Below, one piece after another: positions 9,464-18,453 of a stretch of 64,000 bases of DNA. Position numbers and translations under genes: made by a program. This stretch comes from Acuticoccus sp965213555 (GTDB lineage: Bacteria; Pseudomonadota; Alphaproteobacteria; Rhizobiales; Amorphaceae): positions 3,348,001 to 3,412,000 of the forward strand of contig NZ_OZ243890.1 in NCBI RefSeq assembly GCF_965213555.1, written 5' to 3'. The notes under the pieces are model-generated. The model saw only the letters and a list, made by a program, of their open reading frames with translations, was not told where the DNA came from and did not search any database. Numbering within the stretch: position 1 is the stretch's first letter; every line of letters begins with the position of its first letter.

Positions 9464-11764
9464 TCAATCGCGGAACAGATAGATTGGGCTCGTCCAGGCC
9501 TGGTTTCCGTCCTCGAAGGTAGCGCAAATCCAGATCGGGGTGTCGCCCGCCTCTGCGATCTCCACGTCGTGCCGTAGGCTGATGCTGCGCGCGAGCGGCG
9601 CATCGGGGAGCCGCTGGACCCGAAGCTCGCGGGCGAGCGCCCCGGCATCGAGGCGGACCGGCTCAACGCCGACCTCCGAGAGCGCTACTGCGAGCTCGCC
9701 GAGCTTGGTGCGAATGTCGAGACGAGCGCCGTCCGTCTCGTCGAGCCATACGTCGAAGCCCATCATGTTACCGGTCGTGACGGCCTTCCACACGACCTCT
9801 CGCGAGCCAGCCTGGTCGAGCAACATTTCCGGGTTCAGCTTGTTTACCGGCTCGAAGCTGCGGATGCGGGCCCCTTCGAAGATCGCGCGACCCTGCCACA
9901 GCGTGTTGCGGCCGCGCCCACGGTACTCTGCGCCAGACCACATGACGCGGATGCGCGAGCCGAGGTCGGCATCACGGTACGGGCGGACGAGCGCCAGCAT
10001 CTCGGAGCCATCGCGCAACTCCACATCCACGACGCCTTTCGGCGCGGCCACGGTGACGTCGATCAGGGCCCGTGTCCCGTTTGCGCGGACGATGTCGCCG
10101 AGCGTACAGCGCGTGACCGTCTCGGTGGCCGTGTTCGGCGCGGCGGCGGGATTGCGGTGGTAGAGCGTCCCGCCGTCCGGCAGTTCGGCCGCGATGTCGA
10201 TGAATACGCGCGGGCTCGTGGTACCGTAGGTATGACGGCGGCGAATCGTCTCGAATACCGAGGCGCGGGTGTTTTCGTCCATGACGAAACAGGTCAGTCC
10301 GCCCACCGCGCCGAAGACCGAAGCGCCCGGGTAGCTTGCGCCCGGGCGACCTTTGTGCCCGTCGCTGTTGCACACCACGCCGACGCGTCGGCGCATCGGG
10401 AAGCCGTCGGTCAGGATCCATTCGAAGCTGCCCCAGGCCGAATGGATCTCGACGGCGGCCTCTAGCGTCGGGTCGTGATCGTAGAAGATATTGGCGTAGC
10501 GTCCACCGACGTGAGCGTACATGACCGCATCGGTCGCTTCGGCGTTGAGCTTAGCGTAGAGATCGGTGAGGGTGTACGCGTCGGTCTCGGCATCGGAGCG
10601 GTCGGCAACGAGCGCGTGACTACAGCGGTAGATCGGCGCGCCTTCGTCGAGGTAGAAGACGTTGTGGTCGCCGCCGACTGCGGTGTTGCCGGACCATTCG
10701 TAGCCCGGAAGCACCGTGAAGCGACCCGGCTCGTTTAGTTTCGCGGTCAGTGTGTTGAGGTGCGACCAGAACGCGGCGTTCACCTGGAAGTCGTTGGCCT
10801 GATGGCTGGTGACCTCGAGGAAGGCCTTATTGCGCCCGAAGTCGAAGTAATGCTCGATCGTGTTGGTTCCGACGGTTTCGCCGGTCTGGCCGTGAAGATC
10901 GCCCCAAAAGTGCGCAACATCTCCGGCGCGGATCATCAGTGGGCCGACCTCGGTCTCGCTGCCGTCCTCGGCCGTCAACGTCAAACGCAGCTCACCTTCT
11001 TGCGCGACCCTTAGGCCTTCCAACGTCATGGCTCCAGCCTCCGGAGCGAAGGCGATCGTATCTGGCAAGCCGTCGACGGGGAGCGTCGCGGCGACGTGGA
11101 AGGTGGTTGGTCCCTGACGGGTGGGGTTGCCCCACTTGTCCTCAGACTTGACGCCGAGGTGGAAGCTCTCGCCTGGCCGGCGCAATGTCGGGAGGAGCGC
11201 TAGATGGCGATGGTGGGGACCCGCGACCACGGCAACCGACAAAAGCGTGTCGGGCAGCGGCACGAAGATCCCGGTCGCCTGGACGTCAGACATCACGCGG
11301 AAGACGAGGCCGCTGTCGTAAAAGGTCGGCATCAGCATGCCGGGCGAGCCACCGGAAGTATCACCGATCGTGACATCGATGGTCTCGCCAGGCTTCAAAT
11401 ACCCGCCTTGTTGGCGAACTCGCACGACGCCGGCCCAAGGCCGCATACCCGCCTCGAATGTAACGACGAGGTTCCCTTCGCCTGAGCTCCTAGCCGTCAC
11501 GTAGTTGGGCGCGCCGGGGTCGCGTGCCTGGAGCGGACCAGCATCGGTGATCTGCCGCATTGCGATCGCAATTCCACCGGTGTCGTCGATCCCCAGCTTC
11601 CCCGTCGAATAGCGGATCCGGAAGGTCTGGTAGGTTCGTACTTCGACGACGGTGGGGCCCTCGAGGATGGCGGTGCCATAAAGGGCTCGGTCGTCGCCCG
11701 GCACGGTGCGAGAGGACGCCTCTCCGACGAGGTGAAGCGGGACGGGATTGGGAAGGCTTGCCAA
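9464..11764 (-). CDS. DUF3604 family protein, PHP-like metal-binding domain
   Basis: 766 aa, matching the usual DUF3604 length. The N-terminal 280 residues read as beta-rich domains (TFRIRYSTGKLGIDDTGGI is the typical family start). Next comes a metal-site region resembling a PHP phosphoesterase: WGDLHGQTGE (287-296), PGYEWSG (353-359), GDHNVFYLDE, MYAHVGG (415-421), EIHSAWGSFEW (439-449) and CNSDGHKGRPG (465-475). No signal peptide is evident. The only nearby start is TTG at 11764, because an in-frame TAG lies about 27 bp upstream; a later GTG is possible. It sits 97 bp upstream of tctC on the same strand, so it may act on a compound handled by the transporter. No biochemical function can be given from sequence. 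Confidence 0.85.
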   Translation of the reverse strand: MASLPNPVPLHLVGEASSRTVPGDDRALYGTAILEGPTVVEVRTYQTFRIRYSTGKLGIDDTGGIAIAMRQITDAGPLQARDPGAPNYVTARSSGEGNLVVTFEAGMRPWAGVVRVRQQGGYLKPGETIDVTIGDTSGGSPGMLMPTFYDSGLVFRVMSDVQATGIFVPLPDTLLSVAVVAGPHHRHLALLPTLRRPGESFHLGVKSEDKWGNPTRQGPTTFHVAATLPVDGLPDTIAFAPEAGAMTLEGLRVAQEGELRLTLTAEDGSETEVGPLMIRAGDVAHFWGDLHGQTGETVGTNTIEHYFDFGRNKAFLEVTSHQANDFQVNAAFWSHLNTLTAKLNEPGRFTVLPGYEWSGNTAVGGDHNVFYLDEGAPIYRCSHALVADRSDAETDAYTLTDLYAKLNAEATDAVMYAHVGGRYANIFYDHDPTLEAAVEIHSAWGSFEWILTDGFPMRRRVGVVCNSDGHKGRPGASYPGASVFGAVGGLTCFVMDENTRASVFETIRRRHTYGTTSPRVFIDIAAELPDGGTLYHRNPAAAPNTATETVTRCTLGDIVRANGTRALIDVTVAAPKGVVDVELRDGSEMLALVRPYRDADLGSRIRVMWSGAEYRGRGRNTLWQGRAIFEGARIRSFEPVNKLNPEMLLDQAGSREVVWKAVTTGNMMGFDVWLDETDGARLDIRTKLGELAVALSEVGVEPVRLDAGALARELRVQRLPDAPLARSISLRHDVEIAEAGDTPIWICATFEDGNQAWTSPIYLFRD

Positions 11765-12348
11765 GGCGGCGTCCGTGTTTGAAAGGGCAGCCTACGCACC
11801 GCTCAGCAAGTTGCAACGTCAAACGCCAGACAAGAGAATGCGAACCGTGTTGGCGCACTAAAGTTGCCCGCTGGCGTGTCCGTCGTCTGAACTGGCCTCC
11901 GTTGGTTGAAAGCGAAGGCGATCAGTATGTTGAAGCGGCCTCGACGGACTCGCGCGCGGCGTCGACGAGGTCAGCGCAGGTGACGGTGCCGTACTCGGCT
12001 CGATTAAGATCGCAGCGGGCCGCTCGCGCTTGCGGTTCCTTCCAACGGACGCCAGTCCAGAACGAGACGCCTTAACGGGTAACGCCACACGACCTCAGGC
12101 ATGGTCGATTTTGCGCGGGGACCCGAACGCGCAGAAGGTCGGCATCAGGCCGAACGGTGGTTCTGCTCAGAGGTCGTCTGCACTGAGTCATCAACCGATG
12201 TTGGTGTCGATGTCTCTCTTCGCCGTGCGGCCTCAAGCCTCCGGATGACGCTGCCAGGCGGAGGACCGACTGGACTTCCCGCGGCGGTCGAGCGTGAGTA
12301 GGGGCGCGAGGAAAGTGGGCTGAACGGGAGCCCGGAGCGACTCAAGGT
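11765..12348. other. Intergenic region between DUF3604 gene and the recombinase module
   Basis: About 580 bp without a supported gene. The short frames here lack a recognisable product and a convincing ribosome site. The 12.1-12.35 kb part probably belongs to the decayed 5' end of the DUF3489-type gene that follows. Confidence 0.4.
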
Positions 12349-12570
12349 GAGGGGCGAACCAAGGCCGGGATCCAGTTGGCGCTGCTGCAGCGACCTGAGG
12401 GGGCGAACTTGGCGGAGATGCAGGCCGCGGTGGGATGGCAAGCCCACTCGGTGCGAGGCTTCTTGTCGGGGACCGTGCGTAAGTCGCTCGGTCGGCGGTT
12501 GACCGGCACGGTCGGGGAGGACGGGGTGCGACGCTATTGCATCGAGGCCGACCAGGCCGATGCCTCCTAA
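12349..12570 (+). pseudogene. DUF3489-type protein, C-terminal fragment
   Basis: The frame reads TKAGIQLALLQRPEGANLAE, then MQAAVGWQAHSVRGFLSGTVRKSLG and a short tail RRYCIEADQADAS. This is the winged-helix-like core of DUF3489 proteins, which usually have a longer basic N-terminal part and stand immediately before a DUF2924 gene and a serine recombinase in alphaproteobacterial mobile islands. Only a TTG start (12376) is available inside the fragment, and the expected N-terminal half is not found upstream. Most likely a truncated remnant. Function of the family is unknown; a DNA-binding role is only inference from the fold. Confidence 0.6.
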
Positions 12571-12630
12571 GCGGTCAAGGCGGCCGACGACCCGCGGCTC
12601 CCTTCTCGCGCGGAACTCGTCGAGCGGTGG

Positions 12631-12987
12631 GTGGCGACCTATCGCCAACCGCCCCCGAAGGGGGTGAAGCGGGCCCTGATGGAGCGCGCGATCGGTTGGC
12701 GCGCGACGGCGAGGGAGCAGGGCGGACTTCCCACGGCGATCGCTCGGCAGCTCGTCGCCACGCCGAGCGGACGCGATCCGATCGCAGCGCTGTGTCGCGT
12801 GGCGGTCGATGGCACACGGCTGGTGCGCGAATGGGGCGGTCGAACGCACGTCGTCGACGTGACGGCCGACGGCTGCGTGTGGAACGGGCGGTCCTACCCC
12901 TTGCTGTTGGCCGTGGCGCTCGCGATCACGGGCGCGCGCTGGTCCGGACCGCGCTTCTTCGGGGTGCGTCAGGGCAATGGTCGCTGA
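12631..12987 (+). CDS. DUF2924 family protein
   Basis: 118 aa from the GTG at 12631. The open frame extends back to 12571 (PRLPSRAELVERWVATYRQPPPKG) without a better start. Recognised by KRALMERAIGWRATAREQGGLP and the C-terminal VREWGGRTHVVDVTADGCVWNGRSYPLL, typical of DUF2924, a small protein nearly always encoded just before a serine recombinase. The recombinase ATG (12977) lies within its last codons, so the two were translationally coupled. The N-terminus is shorter than most relatives and its partner genes are damaged, so it may not be expressed. Function unknown. Confidence 0.65.
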   Translation: MATYRQPPPKGVKRALMERAIGWRATAREQGGLPTAIARQLVATPSGRDPIAALCRVAVDGTRLVREWGGRTHVVDVTADGCVWNGRSYPLLLAVALAITGARWSGPRFFGVRQGNGR

Positions 12988-14031
12988 ACGGACGCGCCAC
13001 CGCCGCCTGCGCTGCGCGATCTACACGCGCAAGAGCACGGAGGAAGGGCTCGAGCAGGACTTCAACAGCCTCGATGCCCAGCGCGAGGCCTGCGCAGCCT
13101 ATGTCCTGTCGCACGCCGGGGAGGGGTGGTCGGCGCTCGCGACGCGCTACGACGACGGGGGGCTACTAGGGCGGGACCATCGATCGCCATGCGCTCGCGC
13201 GGCTCCTCGACGATGTCGACGCCGGACGCATCGACGTCGTGGTCGTCACCAAGGTTGACCGGCTGACCCGTGCGCTCGGGGACTTCGCGCAACGTGGAGC
13301 GCTTCGACCGGCACGGCGTCTCGTTCGTGTCCGTGACGCAGGAGTTCGACACGACGACCTTGATGGGCCGGCTCACGCTCAACGTGCTCATGTCGTTCGC
13401 GCAGTTCGAGCGGGAGGTCACCGCCGAGCGGATCCGGGACAAGATCGCCGCGTCCAAGAGGAAGGGCATGTGGATGGGCGGCTTGGCGCCGCACGGCTAC
13501 GAAGCGCACGAGCGGCGACTGGTGGTCAACGAGGTCGGAGCGCAGACCGTGCGGTGGCTGTTTCGCACCTACCTCGAGGTCGGCTCGCTGCGACGGCTCA
13601 AGGAGGTGGCGCACGCACAGGGACGCAATCCATGATGGCGTGCACGAGGCGATCGTCGATCGTGCACTGTTCGAGGCGGTGCAGGGGAAGCTTGCGGCCG
13701 GTGCGCGGCCGCGCCAGGCGGGGCCGAGCCGCTCGCTGCACCTTTTCGCGGGGCGCGGGTTCGACGAGACGGGTGACCGGCTGACGCCGACGCACGCCAA
13801 TCGGAGCGGACGGCGTTACCAGTACTACATCTCCCGGCGCCTGACCCAACGACCGGCGGATGCAGGGGATGGCGCATCCCCGCCGGCGTCCTCGATGGTG
13901 CCGTGATCGACGTCGCGCGACGGCTCCTTCGGGACCGAGCGCGGCTCATGGATGCGCTTGGCGTTTGCACCGACGCCTCGACGATCGAAGCGTTGTCGGC
14001 CAACCCCGATCGGTTCAGGGAATTGAGTTAG
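12977..14031 (+). pseudogene. Serine recombinase (resolvase/invertase family), copy A, multiply disrupted
   Basis: Large serine recombinase remnant. The resolvase domain starts MVAERTRHRRLRCAIYTRKSTEEGLEQD (catalytic serine in RKST) and continues over several frames: YDDGG with a G-run frameshift and TAG (13167-13169), then GTIDRHALARLLDDVDAGRIDVVVVTKVDRLTRALGDF, another shift near 13285, and VSFVSVTQEFDTTTLMGRLTLNVLMSFAQFEREVTAERIRDK. After KEVAHAQG (13622) a block is missing and the text resumes at IHDGVHEAIVDRALFEAVQGKLAAG (recombinase and zinc-ribbon region). A further shift precedes PAGVLDGAVIDVARRLLRDR, and it ends FRELS-stop at 14031. The 3' half is homologous to copy B at 33985-34977. 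Confidence 0.8.
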
Positions 14032-14064
14032 GGCGAACAGGCAATTGAGTTAGGGTGAACAGGC
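14021..14064. repeat. 22-bp tandem duplication at the 3' end of recombinase copy A
   Basis: Two units, AATTGAGTTAGGGCGAACAG (+GC) at 14021-14042 and AATTGAGTTAGGGTGAACAG (+GC) at 14043-14064, differ at one base. They start exactly where homology to the longer recombinase copy B ends, so they may mark the junction of a deletion or excision. Confidence 0.75.
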
Positions 14065-14136
14065 AAACTAAGTGCTGCGAACAGCGAGGGGAACGGTCGG
14101 GATCTGCGGCGGCTAGGGAACCGCGCCAACGAGCGG

Positions 14137-14940
14137 ATGGGCTTCCCCGTTGGCTTTGACGCGGAGAGCAGCGTGAGCGAGCAGCGGGATGTCAAGCTTC
14201 CGGCGGTCCGCTCGAGCGCGGAGTACGCGGTCGGCTACGGCAAGCCGCCGGTGCACTCGCGCTTCAAGCCTGGCCAGTCAGGCAATCCGAAGGGGCGGGC
14301 GAAGGGATCGAAGAACCGGCCGCTTGCGGTCGGCCACGAGCGGCTCCAGTCGATCATTTTGGAAGAGGCCTATCGCGACGTGACGGTTCACGACGGAACG
14401 CGCGACGTGACTGTCCCGATGGCCCAGGCGGTGGTCCGTTCGCTCGCGGCCAATGCTGCGAAGGGTCGGCAAGGGGCGCAAAAGCTGTTCGCCGAGCTCC
14501 TCGCCGCCACGGAGCGGCAGAGGCGAGCCGAGCACGCCGACTGGATCAAAACGTGGGTGCATTACAAGAAGCGCTGGGAGGAGGAGCTGGCCCGCCGGGA
14601 GGCGCTCGGCATCGACGCTTCCGACCCGCTGCCCTACCCCGATCACGTCGTAGTCGACCTCCGCGCCGACACCGCGACCATCGTCGGCCCAGTGACGAAG
14701 GAGGAGAAGGCGAAGTACGACCGCTGGATCAAACGTCGCGAGCTGCTGCACAACGAAGCGGAGGAGCTGCGCGACGTGATCATGCGGGTCAGGAACAAGA
14801 CCTGGAAGGCCGCCCATGCGGAGGACCTCGCCCACACCGAGAAGGCCATCGAGGTGCTCGACAAGTTGTTGAGCGAGGGCGGATGGTGGTTTTGCCGGAC
14901 TGAGACGAGCTCACCCACTCCTCCGCGGTGCCGGCCCTGA
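14137..14940 (+). CDS. DUF5681 domain protein
   Basis: 267 aa. The diagnostic motif is RFKPGQSGNPKGRAKGSKNR (residues 48-67), the DUF5681 signature found in phage- and island-associated proteins of alphaproteobacteria, followed by helical, charged sequence (EEAYRDVTVHDGTRDVTVPMAQAVVRSL and a coiled region ERQRRAEHADWIKTWVHYKKRWEEEL). The ATG at 14137 is used; a GTG at 14173 (MSEQRDVKLP) would give a start closer to typical relatives. The last 15-20 residues (FCRTETSSPTPPRCRP) look unlike the family and abut an IS630-like remnant, so the 3' end may have been replaced. Function unknown. Confidence 0.75.
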   Translation: MGFPVGFDAESSVSEQRDVKLPAVRSSAEYAVGYGKPPVHSRFKPGQSGNPKGRAKGSKNRPLAVGHERLQSIILEEAYRDVTVHDGTRDVTVPMAQAVVRSLAANAAKGRQGAQKLFAELLAATERQRRAEHADWIKTWVHYKKRWEEELARREALGIDASDPLPYPDHVVVDLRADTATIVGPVTKEEKAKYDRWIKRRELLHNEAEELRDVIMRVRNKTWKAAHAEDLAHTEKAIEVLDKLLSEGGWWFCRTETSSPTPPRCRP

Positions 14941-15039
14941 CGCTGAAGTAGGCTTCGTCCGGCCGGTAGCACCGGTCGTTGATGCGAAACTGGGGGACGG
15001 GATCTGGCACGTGTCGCCGAACACGTCGAACACGAAGTG

Positions 15040-15290
15040 GCGCTCGTCACTGCATCGCGCAGCGCCTGGTGCTCGATGCCGGCCGCGGCGGCTGCATCGG
15101 CGCGGCTCATCCCATCGAGCGCGTTGGCGATCGCCAGCATGCGCGTTGCCGTTCGCACCGAGCGTTCTCGAAACGCCATCTGTCTCAGCGTCCGTGCCGG
15201 CAAAGCGTCATCGATCGTCAGTCCCCGACCGATCTCACGCCCTCGCGGATCATCCCGATCCGCTCGAGGGAACCAAAGCCGAGCCGCCAA
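15040..15290 (-). pseudogene. IS630-type transposase N-terminal remnant
   Basis: A minus-strand frame carries RTATRMLAIANALDGMSRADAAAAAGIEHQALRDAV, which resembles the helix-turn-helix start of IS630-family transposases. The DDE catalytic domain is absent; the sequence dissolves into other frames by about 15020. Assignment rests on one short motif, so confidence is limited. The stretch 14890-15040 holds nothing I can name. Confidence 0.4.
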
Positions 15291-15302
15291 ACCTTTACCG
15301 AG

Positions 15303-16594
15303 TCAACAGGAAGGTGCGGCGGTATGAGACCGCATAGACCTTCCCGGCAATAATTTAAAGACTTTCGCTGAGCTAAGTTTGTCTGGTGCTGCGGCCTCTA
15401 GGATGAACTCCCGTGGGAAGCGTATTTTGAGCGATGAATGGGGATGGATTTCGTTGTAGTCCTCGATCCATCCGGCGATTTGCCGGAGCGCTGAGGGCGC
15501 GTCCGGCAAGGGGCTGATGCGAACGTAGTCGCGCTTGAAGGTTTTGACGAAGGCCTCGCAAATAGCGTTGGATTCCGGGCTCTTCACCGGCGTGAAGCAT
15601 GACACGAGATTGAGCGCCGCGGCGAAGTCCCTCGTGTCCTTGGCGGTGTAGGGGCTGCCGTTGTCGGAGAGGTGCTCGATCGGATGTGGCGCCCGGGCTG
15701 CGCCGAAGCGCGCCTCGACTGCCTCCAACATCATGTCGCGCACGTGCGAGCCTGAGATCCCGGCGCTGGAGACGCCCGTAAAGGCGATGATCTCGCGGTC
15801 GAAGGCGCCGATGATGAATGCCATGCGCACAATCGCGCCGTCCCAACAGGCGAACTCCAGGCCGTCCGAGCACCATCTCAGGTTCGAGCGCATCACCGCG
15901 ACCTTGCCGTCGTGTACACGGCGCTCTCGCCGGCCGGTGTGCCTCTCAAGGAGAAGCGCGTGTCGCTGCATGATCCGATGCACGCGCTTGCGGTTCGCCG
16001 GCGGCGGACTGGTCCTGGCGAGCTCGCGGTTGAGAAGGGCCATGATGCGGCGATAGCCGTAGGTCGGCCGCTCGTCGACCAGGCGGCGAATGAGCGGCAG
16101 GAGCATCACGTTGCCGGCCTTCTCGTAGGGCCCGCGTGACTTCGATCGATCCTGCGACCGTTCGATGAGATTGGAGCGGGAGATGCCGAGCACCTCGGCC
16201 ACCCGTTTCACCGGGAACCGCCCTTCGGCAGCGACAGCGGCCGCAACGTCGGTTTTTGCTAGCGCCTTGGCGAGCGCTTCGCGCAGGATCTCGTTCTCCA
16301 TCGTCTTGCGGCCGAGGAGGCGCTCGAGCTCGCGGACCCTGTCCTCAAGCCACTTCACCTCGGAGCTGCCCACAACCGGCTCGTCCGATCCTACGGCCGT
16401 GACGCCTCCGTCGTTCATGAGGCGCCGCCAGCGATAGAGAAGGTTCGGGGCGACGCCGTTCCGCCTAGCCAGGACGAGACCGTCTCGCCCGGCTCCAGGC
16501 TCTCCTCGATGATCCGAAGCTTCTCGTCCGTCGACCAGTAACGCCGACGGCGCGTCCCCGTGATCAGCTCGATCCGCTGATAGTCCTCCGACAT
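15303..16594 (-). pseudogene. IS3-family transposase (IS2-like group), frameshifted in the OrfA part
   Basis: The true start is the ATG at 16594 (MSEDYQRIELITGTRRRRYWSTDEKLRIIEES), an OrfA helix-turn-helix. A one-base indel near 16475 shifts ETVSS into the frame that carries LARRNGVAPNLLYRWRRLM and the leucine-rich RVRELERLLGRKTMENEILREAL. The same frame runs on into OrfB: YGYRRIMALLNRE, RWCSDGLEF, AFIIGAFDREIIAFTG, LSDNGSPYTAKDT and AICEAFVKTFKRDYV, so the DDE residues appear present. Upstream, TGAACTGCCCCCGTTTCG (about 16665 leftwards on the minus strand) resembles an IS3-family inverted repeat. The matching left end was not found with confidence. The OrfA lesion probably inactivates it. 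Confidence 0.75.
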
Positions 16595-16674
16595 AAGCCT
16601 GTCTCAAGGGATACCCTCGAGCCTTCCTGCTTACGCCAGCTGTCCGGTCGAAACGGGGGCAGTTCAGTATCCCG

Positions 16675-16870
16675 CTCGATCAGGAAGGACAGGAACAGCC
16701 CGGTGTCGTAGCCGCCGTCGGCAGCAAAACGGTTCACATCGTCGATGACGTTCAAGGTCCGCCTTCGGCCGTCGGCGAGCTGGTCGTGACGAAGTCCATG
16801 GACCAACGCGCGTTCGGACGGGTCACAGTCAGAAGCGGCGCACGCGTCCCGGTCGCCCGTTTACGCCCCC
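16675..16870 (-). pseudogene. Scraps of two further transposases
   Basis: Immediately outside the IS3 end the minus strand reads LLTVTRPNARWSMDFV and, in another frame, HDQLADGRRRTLNVIDDVNR, a core IS3 (IS407-type) OrfB fragment. This is joined to AADGGYDTGLFLSFLIER, which resembles the DDE region of IS1182/IS5-type transposases. The pieces are fused out of order, showing nested insertion and deletion. No element ends can be set. Confidence 0.5.
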
Positions 16871-16885
16871 GTCGTTTCCCAACGG

Positions 16886-17972
16886 TCAGCCTCGCCTCAG
16901 CGTTATCCGGAGGTGCGGGCCGGGGTCAGGATGGGTCGGCCGGGAGGAACGCGTACGGTCGGCCGGCGCGAACGCCTCCGAGACCTCGCCGGCACGCGGC
17001 GTGGCGTCCGCCACGTTGAGCTTGAGAGACGGGGCACCCTCGGAGAAGTCCAGCGCATCGAGATCCACGCAGAAGACGTTCGGCAGGGTCGCCGAGTCGA
17101 AGAAACCTCGTCCAGCCTTGTGGTCTGCCGCGATGCGCCAGAGCGTGCTCGAGATGTCGGGCGGTCAGGCGTGCTGATCCCGCGCGGCACCGAGACATTG
17201 CGGATCACCGACAGGGCGTTGGTCACGGCCTGGTCCGGATCGGCCGTCTTCGGGATGGCGTCGATGTAGAAGGAGGCGCCCACGAAGCGGTCGACCAGCT
17301 TGTTGGTGCCGGGCAAGACCTCGGTACCGTCGAACGACGGCTAGTACTTATTCAGCGTTAGTTGCTTCTCGAAGACAGGTTCGTTGGTCATATCGCGGTA
17401 ATCGCGCGAATGGTGGATCACCAGCTCGCCGTCGATGAACTCGAACACCGCTGGATCTCCGGAAGCGTCGGAAATCGACAGGGGCACCGTCGCCGCCATG
17501 CCGTCGGGCGTCATGCCGGTTGCGACGAGCAGCGGGGATCGGCCCGCATCGCCGCCACTGCCTCGTCGACCGTGGCGAACATCTCCAGCATGTACTGCGT
17601 CCAGGCCGAGACGGCGACGGCATCGCCCTCATGCGCGTCGAGGTCGGGGTAGTCCGACCCTGTCAGGTAGAGCAGGTTCGCAGCGAGGCCTTCCTCGTTG
17701 AGGCCGTCCACCGCGGCGGCGTCGAAGGCGGAAGCGACGACGCTGCCGTAGCGCGAGGTCCAGGTCAGCGAACGGTCGCCGACGGCGCCGCGCCGTTCCA
17801 GTCCGCGCGGAAAGACCCACAGATCGGTGCTGGGTTCGTTGCGCCAGTCCATGGACCGCACGGTGACGTTCGTGCCGTCCTCGCCGATGTAGAGTGCACG
17901 CGAGCAAGCCTCGGCAGCGGCGGTGGAGAAAATGGCGGCGCAAACAGCCCCGCCGAAAATCTTGCTCTGCAT
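16886..17972 (-). pseudogene. Choloylglycine-hydrolase-family (linear amide C-N hydrolase) pseudogene
   Basis: Read across frames this is a relative of the intact gene at 18454-19521. It begins with a signal peptide (MQSKIFGGAVCAAIFSTAAAEA) directly before the Cys nucleophile (CSRALYIGEDGTNVTVRSMDWRN). After AVAAMRADP (about 17530) a frameshift leads to MTPDGMAATVPLSISDASGD and YRDMTNEPVFEKQLTLNKY. A TAG at 17341-17343 replaces what is a Trp in relatives, then VLPGTNKLVDRFVGASFYIDA and NALSVIRNVSVPRGIS follow, a second frameshift near 17150, and FFDSATLPNVFCVDLDALDF. At least three lesions, so dead. It is divergent from the intact paralogue across a 480-bp spacer. Confidence 0.8.
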
Positions 17973-18453
17973 GTCTTTACTCTTTGGTGCTGGGAGATCG
18001 TCGACTTATGAATGTGCGGTTTTGGTGCGGCCCATGCATGCTCCTCTCGTTGGGCATGTGATGTCGCGGCCCTCCCGCCGTGCGGTCGACTCACTAGCCA
18101 AAAATCGAGGTCAGCGAGCGACCCAGCGGACGTCCCGCCGACCGCAACACCGGTTTCCTCGCCAGCCAGTACTACCGTAGGTGTCTATTAGCTCAACGCC
18201 CTCGCCTTGGTTACCGCGGTGGCCCCGATCCGCGCCATGGGAGTCCGTGTCGGCGCGCCTAGGGTAATCACGGGTGAGCGATGATGCGACCTGGCATGGC
18301 TCTACCTTCCTCCCGACGCGCTTCCGGGGCGGCTCCGCGAGCAAAGTTCGTGCGAAGTTCCGCGGCCTTTCTCCCTGCCCGATAGATGTCGACATTGTAA
18401 TCGGGCCGATCTATACGTCCTTCACTTGATCAGGGTTTTAGAAGGGACGTAAG
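17973..18453. other. Divergent intergenic region between the dead and intact hydrolase genes
   Basis: 480 bp without a supported gene. It should contain the promoter of the intact hydrolase (ribosome site AGAAGGGA just before 18454). A short minus-strand frame at 18111-18395 has no recognisable product and I do not call it. Confidence 0.4.

Noticed and set aside
15303..15380. Left inverted repeat of the IS3 element
   Set aside because: A stretch TGAGCTAAGTTTGTCTGG is vaguely similar to the right end, but needs several gaps to align.
18111..18395. 94-codon minus-strand frame between the two hydrolase genes
   Set aside because: No ribosome site, no recognised domain, and composition no different from other chance frames.
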